NCBI RefSeq assembly: GCF_015191005.1
Contig: NZ_CP040442.1
Span: 2,604,001 to 2,668,000, forward strand
DNA length: 64,000 bases
Direction: 5' to 3'
DNA from: Kaistella flava (ex Peng et al. 2021)
GTDB lineage: Bacteria > Bacteroidota > Bacteroidia > Flavobacteriales > Weeksellaceae
A program made the position numbers and the translations under genes. Positions 27,575 through 34,676 of the stretch are shown in pieces; position 1 is the first letter of the stretch; each line of letters opens with the position of its first letter. A model generated the notes under the pieces. It searched no databases, was not told the DNA's origin, and worked only from the letters and a program-made list of their open reading frames with translations.

Positions 27575-27607
27575 CAAAATTACTGTTTAGTTCGGAACAA
27601 AACGAAC
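27575..27607 (-). promoter_or_regulatory. Promoter element and candidate operator of the efflux operon
   Basis: On the minus strand TAATTTTG (27582-27575) matches TAnnTTTG. The inverted repeat GTTCG-N8-CGAAC lies just upstream at about 27590-27606, where the -33 region would be. This is where a MarR-like repressor could bind. Confidence 0.35.
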
Positions 27608-27746
27608 CAATATTAAACTTTAAGATTTTTTTATGATTTCCAATTCACTAATTTTTCAGTATTAAAATAGTAATAAAAGAAATTTTACAATTGGAAAAAC
27701 AAGCCTTGTTAATTGAAATATAATTAAAATTGATTAATTTTGGTTG

Positions 27747-28070
27747 ATGGATTTAAGAGATCAACTCAAAAATATGTTTCCTGAACACGAAGAACAGGAT
27801 TTCGAAATGCCCGTAGAAAAGTTCGTACAGATAGAACCGCTCGTCTGTAAATTTGAAAAAAAAGGACGTCACGGTAAACCGGTGACTTTAGTTGAGGGTT
27901 TTGAAGGCAACGATGAAGAACTAAAAAAGATTTCAAAAAAACTGAAAACAACTTTAGGAATTGGTGGATCTGAAAAAGATGGAATCATCATCATTCAGGG
28001 TGATAACCGTGACAAAATTATGGTGATTTTGAAAGAAATGGGTTATAAGACGAAACGAGTTGGAGGTTAA
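27747..28070 (+). CDS. SUI1/eIF1-like translation initiation factor (YciH family)
   Basis: A 107-aa protein. The C-terminal 70 residues are a SUI1 fold: GKPVTLVEGFEGNDEELKKI, LKTTLGIGGSEKDGIIIIQG and DNRDKIMVILKEMGYKTKRV. The eukaryotic homologue checks start codon choice; bacterial YciH-type proteins are less well understood and are thought to influence initiation fidelity. ATG 27747 is preferred over TTG three bases earlier. It stands alone between the efflux operon and a nucleoside phosphorylase gene. Confidence 0.88.
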   Translation: MDLRDQLKNMFPEHEEQDFEMPVEKFVQIEPLVCKFEKKGRHGKPVTLVEGFEGNDEELKKISKKLKTTLGIGGSEKDGIIIIQGDNRDKIMVILKEMGYKTKRVGG

Positions 28071-28072
28071 GT

Positions 28073-28099
28073 GATGGATGATGGATGATGGATGATTAC
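28073..28099. repeat. Short GATGGAT tandem repeat
   Basis: About three and a half copies of the 7-base unit GATGGAT follow directly after the SUI1-like gene stop. A low-complexity tract of no clear role. Confidence 0.5.
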
Positions 28100-28119
28100 T
28101 TGAATATAAAAACAAATCT

Positions 28120-28205
28120 GCAGCCCGACTTGAGTGGAGCTCTTTTTTTGACGAGGAACGAGGAGGAAAAAAGCGGGAACGGAAGGCGGAAATGTCTGCC
28201 CTAAA
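28120..28205. repeat. GC-rich palindromic intergenic element (type B)
   Basis: It starts GCAGCCCGACTTGAGTGGAG, continues through a T-rich/A-rich arm pair (CTCTTTTTTTG and GGAAAAAAG), and ends AGCGGGAACGGAAGGCGGAA then TGTCTGCCC. The ends parallel the type A element at 3824-3880. It resembles a family I recall as common in Flavobacteriia intergenic DNA. Confidence 0.55.
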
Positions 28206-28283
28206 AATCAATAATAGATTAGAAAGATTCAGCTTTGACAAATATCTACCCCAAATAATAATTTTAAAAACAAAAAATATAAT

Positions 28284-29138
28284 ATGCTTAATAAATTAGC
28301 TGCATCAGAATTGGTGCTCAATGACGACGGAAGTGTTTATCACTTGAACTTATTGCCAGAAGACATTGCTGGAAAAATCATGTTGGTTGGTGATCCTGAC
28401 CGTGTTCCAAAAGTTTCTAAATATTTCGATAAGATTGAAATCAAGAAAAATAAAAGAGAATTTTATACGCATACCGGAACTTTGCGTGGCGAAAGAATCA
28501 CGGTAATGTCAACCGGAATTGGAACTGAAAACATCGATATCGTGATGAACGAATTGGATGCTTTGGTGAATATTGATTTGAAGAATAAAGAATTTAAAAC
28601 TGATCATACGGCTTTGGAACTTTTCAGAATGGGAACTTGCGGAAGTGTGAATCCTGATGTTGAAGTTGATAATATGTTGGTGACAGAAAATGTGGTTGGT
28701 CTTGATGGCTTACTTCATTTTTACCAAGATTATGCGTTTGAAAATGAATTCTCCAGAAACTTTATGGCGAAATTCCCCTACGAGAAAATTAAACCGATGT
28801 TGTATTTTTCTGATTGGGCAGCAGAAATGGGCGAATATTATAAGGATGCAAAATACCGAGGAAATACTGCAACTTTTCCAGGTTTCTATGCGCCACAGGG
28901 AAGACAGCTTCGTCTAAAGGCACTCGATGACAAGTTCTTGGAAACCTTAAATGATCTAGGTGTTAGCAATTTCGAGATGGAAACTTCGGCTATTTACGGT
29001 CTTTCTAAATTATTAGGACATAAAGCGATTACGGTAAATTCTGTTATTGCGAACAGAAGAAGAGGTGAGTTTTCTGCGGATCACGCTGCTTCTGAGAGAA
29101 ATATGATTGAGTGGGTATTGGATCGGATTATTAAATAG
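28284..29138 (+). CDS. Nucleoside phosphorylase (NP-I family, uridine phosphorylase-like)
   Basis: A 284-aa cytoplasmic enzyme that splits a nucleoside with phosphate into base and ribose 1-phosphate. Motifs: phosphate-binding GDPDRVPKVS, MSTGIGTENIDIVMNEL, LFRMGTCGSVNPDVEV and the ribose/base site NFEMETSAIYGLSKLLG. It most resembles uridine phosphorylases. A single-gene unit with a shared terminator beyond it. Confidence 0.88.
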   Translation: MLNKLAASELVLNDDGSVYHLNLLPEDIAGKIMLVGDPDRVPKVSKYFDKIEIKKNKREFYTHTGTLRGERITVMSTGIGTENIDIVMNELDALVNIDLKNKEFKTDHTALELFRMGTCGSVNPDVEVDNMLVTENVVGLDGLLHFYQDYAFENEFSRNFMAKFPYEKIKPMLYFSDWAAEMGEYYKDAKYRGNTATFPGFYAPQGRQLRLKALDDKFLETLNDLGVSNFEMETSAIYGLSKLLGHKAITVNSVIANRRRGEFSADHAASERNMIEWVLDRIIK

Positions 29139-29244
29139 ATTTGTAAACCACATAGTCACAAAAGTTAAATTCTTGTCTAAAAAAGTGTTGGAAAGATCAC
29201 AAAATAAAATAAGAGTTGATATATAGTTATCAGTGAAAAATCAA

Positions 29245-29275
29245 AATGCGGTTAAGAAGTTAGCCGCATTTTTTA
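29245..29275. terminator. Bidirectional terminator
   Basis: AATGCGGTTAA pairs with TTAGCCGCATT (one G-U) around a short loop, followed by seven Ts. It separates the convergent phosphorylase and tag genes; the last bases overlap the tag stop region. Confidence 0.87.
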
Positions 29276-29827
29276 TTTACAATGACAATCCACCAAATGA
29301 TCATTCACCATTCCAGTTGCTTGCATGTGCGCGTAAATCACAGTTGAACCCAGAAACTTAAATCCTCTTTTCTTTAAATCTTTTGATAAAGCATCTGAGA
29401 TTTCCGTGGTTGCGGGAACATCTTTTAAAGTTTTTGGATGATTCACAATTGGGTGTCCATCGACAAAACTCCAGATATAATTTGAAAAACTGCCGAATTC
29501 TTTTTGTATTTCCTGAAACTTTTGAGCATTATTGATGGTTGCCAAAATCTTTAATCTATTTCTTATAATTCCAGCGTTATTCATTAACTCTTCTACTTTT
29601 TCATCAGAATAGTTTGCAATTTTTTTATAATTAAATTGATCAAAAGCTTCTGTGAAATTTTCTCTTTTCTTTAAAATCGTATACCAGGAAAGTCCAGCCT
29701 GAAAACTTTCTAAAACTAAAAATTCAAAAATAGTTTCATCATCATAAATCGGCTTTCCCCATTCTTCATCGTGATACTTTCTATAGAGATCATCTTTCTC
29801 GCACCAACCACAACGCACTATTTCCAT
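29273..29827 (-). CDS. tag: DNA-3-methyladenine glycosylase I
   Basis: A 184-aa base-excision repair enzyme that removes 3-methyladenine from DNA. Zinc ligands are in place: Cys6 and His19 at the N-terminus (VRCGWCEKDDLYRKYHDEEW), His177 and Cys181 at the C-terminus (NDHLVDCHC). The core has FEFLVLESFQAGLSW with the catalytic-pocket Glu and Trp. It is a single-gene unit. Confidence 0.96.
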   Translation of the reverse strand: MEIVRCGWCEKDDLYRKYHDEEWGKPIYDDETIFEFLVLESFQAGLSWYTILKKRENFTEAFDQFNYKKIANYSDEKVEELMNNAGIIRNRLKILATINNAQKFQEIQKEFGSFSNYIWSFVDGHPIVNHPKTLKDVPATTEISDALSKDLKKRGFKFLGSTVIYAHMQATGMVNDHLVDCHCK

Positions 29828-29928
29828 TTGTTTTCTTTGATATCAAAAATAGAAAACTAAAGGTTCACATCAATCATTTAAAAAACATTAATTATTGAGT
29901 TTAAGAAAATTTTATAATATGTTTAACA

Positions 29929-29936
29929 TAATTTTG
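29929..29936 (+). promoter_or_regulatory. -7 element of the small helical protein gene
   Basis: TAATTTTG matches TAnnTTTG exactly. It lies 86 bases before the ATG at 30023, implying a long leader that includes a stretch shared with the gene at 36468. Confidence 0.4.
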
Positions 29937-30022
29937 GCGTTTTTAGGAATAAATCTTGCAACCTTCTCCAATATCAAATTAAATATTTCGATCACTAAAT
30001 ATTAACATTAAACATTACTATT

Positions 30023-30322
30023 ATGGACAGACAAGATTATAACAAAGCGGAAGATGCAGTACAAAAAGCTAAATGGACGGTAAACGATTACGCTGATAAA
30101 GCAAAAGATTACATTCGCGAACAAAAAGAAAAAAATGCGGAGCCCACTCACGAAGGTTGGCTGGAAAGAGCGAAAGAAAATGTAGCAGATGCTTGGCATG
30201 ATACTAAAGATGCCGTTTCCAGTGCTTGGGAAAAGAGCAAAGATGTTGCAGATGATGCCTGGGACAAGACCAAAGACACCGCAGAAGACGCAAAAGCAGC
30301 AGTAAAGAAATCTACTAACTAA
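30023..30322 (+). CDS. Small LEA-like/YtxH-like amphipathic helical protein
   Basis: A 99-aa, highly charged, signal-free protein composed of Ala/Lys/Asp-rich helix with an 11-residue-type repeat: VADAWHDTKDAV, SSAWEKSKDV, ADDAWDKTKDT, AEDAKAAVKK. Such repeats occur in LEA group 3 and general-stress proteins; a desiccation or membrane-stress role is inferred only from composition. The start context AACATTACTATTATGG is nearly the same as that of the gene at 36468. An isolated gene with its own strong terminator. Confidence 0.78.
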   Translation: MDRQDYNKAEDAVQKAKWTVNDYADKAKDYIREQKEKNAEPTHEGWLERAKENVADAWHDTKDAVSSAWEKSKDVADDAWDKTKDTAEDAKAAVKKSTN

Positions 30323-30342
30323 TCTTGCTTTAAAAGGATACA

Positions 30343-30373
30343 AAGAACCGTAATGAATACGGTTCTTTTTTTA
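30343..30373 (+). terminator. Intrinsic terminator
   Basis: A perfect 10-bp stem, AAGAACCGTA / TACGGTTCTT, with a 5-base loop, runs into seven Ts. Confidence 0.93.
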
Positions 30374-30419
30374 TGCGTTAAACAATAAAAATTTTTTAAA
30401 TTTGTCTAAAATTAAGATT

Positions 30420-31232
30420 ATGTCATACGGATTATTAAAAGGTAAGAAAGGAATTATTTTCGGAGCCTTAAACGACCAATCCATCGCTTGGAAAGTCGCA
30501 GAAAGATGTCATGAAGAAGGAGCTGAATTTATTCTTTCCAACGCACCAATCGCAATGAGAATGGGCGAAATTGACGAGTTAGCAAAAAAAACTGGTTCTG
30601 ATGTTATTCCAGCAGATGCCACTTCAGTTGAAGATTTGGATAAACTTTTTGCTCATGCTGAAGAAAAATTTGGTAAAATCGATTTCATTCTTCATTCAAT
30701 TGGAATGTCGGTCAACATTAGAAAAGGAAAATCATATACTGATCTTAATTACGATTTCTTGGAAAAAGGTTGGGACGTTTCTTCCGTTTCTTTCCATAAA
30801 GTAATGAAAGCAGCTTGGGATAGAGATATCATGAATGAATGGGGTTCTATTTTGGCCTTAACTTATATCGCTGCACAAAGAGTATTCCCAAATTACGGTG
30901 ATATGGCAGACAATAAATCTTATCTAGAAAGTATCGCAAGAAGTTTCGGATATTATTGGGGCGACAGAAAAGTACGTGTTAACACGATTTCTCAATCTCC
31001 GGTAATGACTAAAGCTGGCGCTGGTGTAAAAGGAATTAGTGGTTTCTTCAACTTCGCAGATAGTATGTCTCCACTTGGAAATGCTGATGCTTTGGATTGT
31101 GCAAACTACTGTGTGAGTCTTTTCTCAGACCTAACGAGAAAAGTGACGATGCAAAATCTTTTCCACGATGGTGGCTTCAGTAAAACTGGAGTTTCGCAGA
31201 AAATTGTAGATAAATTTGAAGATTTACAATAA
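30420..31232 (+). CDS. fabI: Enoyl-[acyl-carrier-protein] reductase (NADH)
   Basis: A 270-aa short-chain reductase that performs the last step of each fatty-acid elongation cycle. The nucleotide-binding start is GIIFGALNDQSIAWKVAE, and the FabI active site shows Tyr and Lys seven residues apart in PNYGDMADNKSYLES, after LTYIAAQRVF. NTISQSPVMTKAGAGV follows. ATG 30420 was chosen; an upstream TTG overlaps the TAAATTTG promoter element at 30397-30404. Confidence 0.95.
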   Translation: MSYGLLKGKKGIIFGALNDQSIAWKVAERCHEEGAEFILSNAPIAMRMGEIDELAKKTGSDVIPADATSVEDLDKLFAHAEEKFGKIDFILHSIGMSVNIRKGKSYTDLNYDFLEKGWDVSSVSFHKVMKAAWDRDIMNEWGSILALTYIAAQRVFPNYGDMADNKSYLESIARSFGYYWGDRKVRVNTISQSPVMTKAGAGVKGISGFFNFADSMSPLGNADALDCANYCVSLFSDLTRKVTMQNLFHDGGFSKTGVSQKIVDKFEDLQ

Positions 31233-31254
31233 CTAAATATTTAGTTGAAATATA

Positions 31255-31294
31255 AATTCCGTCTCGTTAATTTAACGAGACGGAATTTTTTTTA
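31255..31294. terminator. Bidirectional terminator after fabI
   Basis: A near-continuous palindrome: AATTCCGTCTCGTTAA pairs with TTAACGAGACGGAATT, with only one base between the arms, followed by Ts. It separates convergent fabI and the M28 peptidase gene. The CCGTCTCGTTAA arm reappears after pruA. Confidence 0.93.
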
Positions 31295-32635
31295 TCTGGA
31301 CACTTTTGGAACAACCGGTAAACTTTGGTTTCCGGAAACAGAAACACTTTGTACCCCAAACAGATAATTATCTTTGGAAAGAGGAACAGTATAAGAAGTT
31401 TCTGTCGTGAAAATTCTTTCTGTCCAAACAGGACTGCTGGTTTCACGTATCAAAATTTGATATCCTTTTACTTTTCCTGAGGTTGGTTTTTCCCAACTTA
31501 ATTTGGTAGAATTTGACAATTCTTTTACATCCATCAAAACATTTTCTGGTTGAGGAGTTGCTTTCGCTAAGTTCGCCAACACGGCAACGTTGACAGCGGT
31601 ATTGGTTTTTAGATAATCGAAATCCATGAACTCAATTAGATCGCCATATTTTTTATTATTCTCTGTTCTGATGTCCTGATGTTGATGATCATAATTTTCG
31701 TAATAATCAGTTAAGCGAACCGCAGTAAATCCACTATTAACAAACGGAGTATGATCACCACCACGTAGAAAACGGTCGTTTCTATAAATTAGTTTAATAT
31801 CAATATTCTTGACATATTTCTCACCAATCTCTTTTACATATCTTGCTAATTGGCGTGCATTCCCATCATTTTCAAGACCGAAATTCCGAATTCTTGCCGC
31901 AGATTTTTCAGTTTCAAAAGCAGACAAACCTTCACTGAAAACTCTTAATTTTGGAGTTCCGTCATTCTTCGGTGCATCGAAACTGTTGTTCCCAATCATG
32001 TCGTTATTTAAAACAGCCTCAACTTCCCACTTCTCCGCCTTTGCTTTATCTGAAAGCATTTTCGCTCCTAATAAACCTTGCTCTTCCCCGCTTACCGCCA
32101 CAAAAAGAATGCTCATCGGAAATTTTGATTTACTTAAAACCCTTGCACTTTCGATTACCGCAGCAACTCCACTTCCATCGTCATTAGCGCCTGGCGCGTA
32201 ATCGGTCGAATTCAAAACATCAGAAACTCTGGAATCCAAATGTCCGGAAATGATAATGATTCTTTTGTCTGTTGGATCAGTTCCTTTTAAAAGAGCGATC
32301 GCATTTCCAAGATTAGTTACTTTATTAATTCGCTTTCCGTCAGGTTGTAAATCTTCATTTTGTAGAAATACTTCCATTCTTCCATCAGCATTTTTCGCAT
32401 AACTTCTAAACTTCGATAATACCCAATTTCTTGCAGCACCGATTCCTTTGTCTTTATCGGTCGTAGAACTCATCGTGTGACGGGTTCCAAAACTGACCAA
32501 CTTTTCAATATTGGCTCTAAGTGAATCCTTACTTACATTTTTTACATATCCAGCAATTTCAGGATCCTTGTCCTGTTTTTGTGCGTTGAAACCTACGGCG
32601 AGCAATACGCTCAAAAAGAAGACTGTTTTTTTCAT
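31292..32635 (-). CDS. Secreted M28 family peptidase with C-terminal fibronectin-like domain
   Basis: A 447-aa protein with signal peptide (MKKTVFFLSVLLAVGFNAQ). Zinc site motifs: ISGHLDSRVSD (His, Asp), APGANDDGSGVAA, VSGEEQGLLGAK (Glu), NNDMIGNNS and a late GGDHTPFVNSGF (His). Residues 355-447 form a fibronectin type III-like domain (TKLSWEKPTSGKVKGYQIL). It is predicted to be an extracellular or periplasmic aminopeptidase. Its start overlaps the end of the threonine aldolase-like gene by four bases (ATGA), so they are co-translated. Confidence 0.9.
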   Translation of the reverse strand: MKKTVFFLSVLLAVGFNAQKQDKDPEIAGYVKNVSKDSLRANIEKLVSFGTRHTMSSTTDKDKGIGAARNWVLSKFRSYAKNADGRMEVFLQNEDLQPDGKRINKVTNLGNAIALLKGTDPTDKRIIIISGHLDSRVSDVLNSTDYAPGANDDGSGVAAVIESARVLSKSKFPMSILFVAVSGEEQGLLGAKMLSDKAKAEKWEVEAVLNNDMIGNNSFDAPKNDGTPKLRVFSEGLSAFETEKSAARIRNFGLENDGNARQLARYVKEIGEKYVKNIDIKLIYRNDRFLRGGDHTPFVNSGFTAVRLTDYYENYDHQHQDIRTENNKKYGDLIEFMDFDYLKTNTAVNVAVLANLAKATPQPENVLMDVKELSNSTKLSWEKPTSGKVKGYQILIRETSSPVWTERIFTTETSYTVPLSKDNYLFGVQSVSVSGNQSLPVVPKVSR

Positions 32636-33663
32636 TTTAAATTTTTTATTTCGGTGATGAATTTTTCTATAATCTCATTTGTTGTGGCCCAAGAAGTAAT
32701 TAAACGAATTGCCGATTTCTCTTCATCCAATTTCTTCCAGACGTAAAAATCAAAGTTAGTCGAAAGTTCGTCAATTTGATTTTGATTTAAAATCGGAAAG
32801 ATTTGGTTGGTAAAAGTCTCACATAAAAATTCACAACCAATTTGTTTAAAGGCTTCTTTAATTTTCATGGCTTGTTGATTCGCATTCTTCGCCAAATCAA
32901 AATACAAATCCTCTTTCAACAATTCCTGAAACTGAATTCCGAGCAAACGACCCTTTGCCAGCATAGCGCCTTTTTGTTTTAAATGGAAACCGAATTCTTC
33001 CTGTAAACTTTCATTATTAATGATAATTGCTTCGCCAATCAAAGCACCATTTTTTGTTCCTCCCAAATAAAAGGCGTCTGTATATTTTCCAAAATCTTCT
33101 AAAGTCAAATCATTGGTTTCTGCAGTTAAAGCATGTCCTAATCGAGCTCCGTCAACAAATAAATAAAGATCTTTATCCTGACAGAATTGGTATAAATCAA
33201 TCAATTCCTTTCTAGAATAAATCGTTCCCAACTCTGTGGAGTTCGAAATGTACACCATTTTCTGTTTAACCTGATGTGGTTTATTTTGATGACCGTCAAT
33301 TAATTTTTGAATATCATTGGCATAAATTTTCCCATCTTTATTTTCAATCCCGTGCACTTTATGTCCGGTTGCTTCAATTGCGCCACTTTCGTTGGTGAAA
33401 ATGTGACCAGTATCAGGAGAAACAACACTTTCATGTGGTCGTAAAAAAGCCGAAATAATAATTAAGTTCGCTTGCGTTCCTCCGGAAACTAAAAAAACTT
33501 TAGCCTTAGGATTATTTATTTTTTGCTTAATAATCTGCTCCGCGTCTATCGAATAATCATCGAGGCCGTAACCATTCTGCTGTATTAGGTTCGTCTGAAT
33601 CAATGCTTCTAAAACCTGAGGATGAGCGCCTTCGGCATAATCATTTTTAAAGGAATATTTCAT
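32632..33663 (-). CDS. Threonine aldolase-like PLP enzyme
   Basis: A 343-aa fold-type I PLP enzyme of the beta-eliminating lyase/threonine aldolase family, which splits threonine into glycine and acetaldehyde. Visible: ADYAEGAHPQVL-like start (KNDYAEGAHPQVLEAL), the PLP Asp in LFVDGARLGHAL, and the Schiff-base Lys in YLGGTKNGALIGEA. VSGGTQANLIII contacts the cofactor phosphate. It overlaps the M28 peptidase gene by four bases. Substrate preference is not certain. Confidence 0.9.
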   Translation of the reverse strand: MKYSFKNDYAEGAHPQVLEALIQTNLIQQNGYGLDDYSIDAEQIIKQKINNPKAKVFLVSGGTQANLIIISAFLRPHESVVSPDTGHIFTNESGAIEATGHKVHGIENKDGKIYANDIQKLIDGHQNKPHQVKQKMVYISNSTELGTIYSRKELIDLYQFCQDKDLYLFVDGARLGHALTAETNDLTLEDFGKYTDAFYLGGTKNGALIGEAIIINNESLQEEFGFHLKQKGAMLAKGRLLGIQFQELLKEDLYFDLAKNANQQAMKIKEAFKQIGCEFLCETFTNQIFPILNQNQIDELSTNFDFYVWKKLDEEKSAIRLITSWATTNEIIEKFITEIKNLK

Positions 33664-33741
33664 GGATTAAATTTAGAAAAAAGGGTGAATAAAACCATAC
33701 AAAATGGGTGAAAAAACTTAACATTTAAAAACTTTTTAATT

Positions 33742-33906
33742 CATCTTTGTACTATCAAACTAACCAAATATAAAACTAATAACCATTTTTTTAACATCCA
33801 ATTTTTAGAGTTGAACGTTGGGTTCAAGATTTTCTAAAAGAGGTGTAAATTTTTCTTCATGTATTTTTATTTAAAAGTAAGCGTGTGATTTTTTACACGC
33901 TTTTAT
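33742..33906 (+). ncRNA. Possible small transcript ending in a hairpin (candidate)
   Basis: CATCTTTG at 33742-33749 is one mismatch from the -7 form. A hairpin, AAGCGTGT/ACACGCTT at 33879-33902, followed by TTTTATTTTG lies downstream, with no gene reading into it from the left on this strand. It could end a short RNA of about 130-150 bases. This is speculative; no -33 box was found. Confidence 0.2.
33879..33906 (+). terminator. Terminator-like hairpin before the DtxR-family gene
   Basis: The 8-bp stem AAGCGTGT / ACACGCTT with an 8-base loop and following Ts lies between divergent genes, immediately before the promoter element at 33912. Confidence 0.6.
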
Positions 33907-33911
33907 TTTGT

Positions 33912-33919
33912 TAGATTTG
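33912..33919 (+). promoter_or_regulatory. -7 element of the DtxR/MntR gene
   Basis: TAGATTTG matches TAnnTTTG exactly, and the RNA start would fall about 15 bases before ATG 33941. Confidence 0.45.
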
Positions 33920-33940
33920 CACCATCAACAATCTAACTTT

Positions 33941-34594
33941 ATGATTTCACTTACAGAAGAAAATTATTTAAAAGCAATTTTTCATTTAAGAAACGACGAC
34001 AATACAGTAACTGTAAACGAGTTAAGTAAATTTTTAAATGTAAAAATGCCGAGTGTTAATAATATGATGAAGAAGTTTGCACAAAAAGAATGGATCATCT
34101 ATGAAACTTATAAACCATTAAAAATCACCAAAGAAGGAAATAAACAAGCTGCTTTAATTGTAAGAAAACACCGCCTCACCGAAATGTTTCTCGTTGAAAA
34201 AATGAATTTTGGTTGGGAGAATGTACATGAAATTGCCGAACAATTAGAACACGTTCATTCCGATATCTTCTTTGATAAAATGGATGAACTTCTACAATAT
34301 CCAAAATTTGATCCTCATGGCGAACCGATTCCCGATAAAGAAGGAAATATCATCGCCTTAGATTTGAAAAAATTAAGCAGTTGCAAAATTGGCGATCAAA
34401 TCATTTTCAGCTCTGTGACCGTTTCTGATGATGAATTCCTAAGTTATCTCAATAGTAAACAATTGGAATTAGGTAAAAAACTCGAAATCATAGAAATCGA
34501 AAAATACGATCAATCGATGACAATTCTGAAAGATGACAGTTCTACAATTACTCTCAGCAAGATGGTTTGCGATAAAATGCTGGTGAAGTACTAG
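33941..34594 (+). CDS. mntR: Metal-dependent DtxR/MntR family transcriptional regulator
   Basis: A 217-aa regulator. Winged helix at 1-65 (SLTEENYLKAIFHLRN, VNELSKFLNVKMPSVNNMMK), metal-binding/dimer domain at about 70-140 (RKHRLTEMFLVEKMNFGWENVHEIAEQLEHVHSD) and a C-terminal FeoA/SH3-like domain. It senses Mn or Fe and represses metal uptake genes; which metal is not decided by the sequence alone. ATG 33941 is the family-type start; the upstream TTG lies in the promoter. Confidence 0.9.
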   Translation: MISLTEENYLKAIFHLRNDDNTVTVNELSKFLNVKMPSVNNMMKKFAQKEWIIYETYKPLKITKEGNKQAALIVRKHRLTEMFLVEKMNFGWENVHEIAEQLEHVHSDIFFDKMDELLQYPKFDPHGEPIPDKEGNIIALDLKKLSSCKIGDQIIFSSVTVSDDEFLSYLNSKQLELGKKLEIIEIEKYDQSMTILKDDSSTITLSKMVCDKMLVKY

Positions 34595-34612
34595 ATTTCA
34601 GCCATGCCAATT

Positions 34613-34644
34613 TTTGGAATATAACTCGAATTCCCTTAACTTTG
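34613..34644 (+). promoter_or_regulatory. Bacteroidota-type promoter of pruA
   Basis: TTTG (34613-34616), exactly 20 bases, then TAACTTTG (34637-34644). The clearest rightward promoter in the window, about 33 bases before the ATG. Confidence 0.8.
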
Positions 34645-34676
34645 TAATAATCTAAAAATCAATAAAAATTAAAAAT

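Noticed and set aside
30008..30343. Minus-strand frame of 111 codons opposite the small LEA-like gene
   Set aside because: It is the antisense of repetitive sequence, reads through the terminator region and has no start context; the plus-strand gene is better supported.
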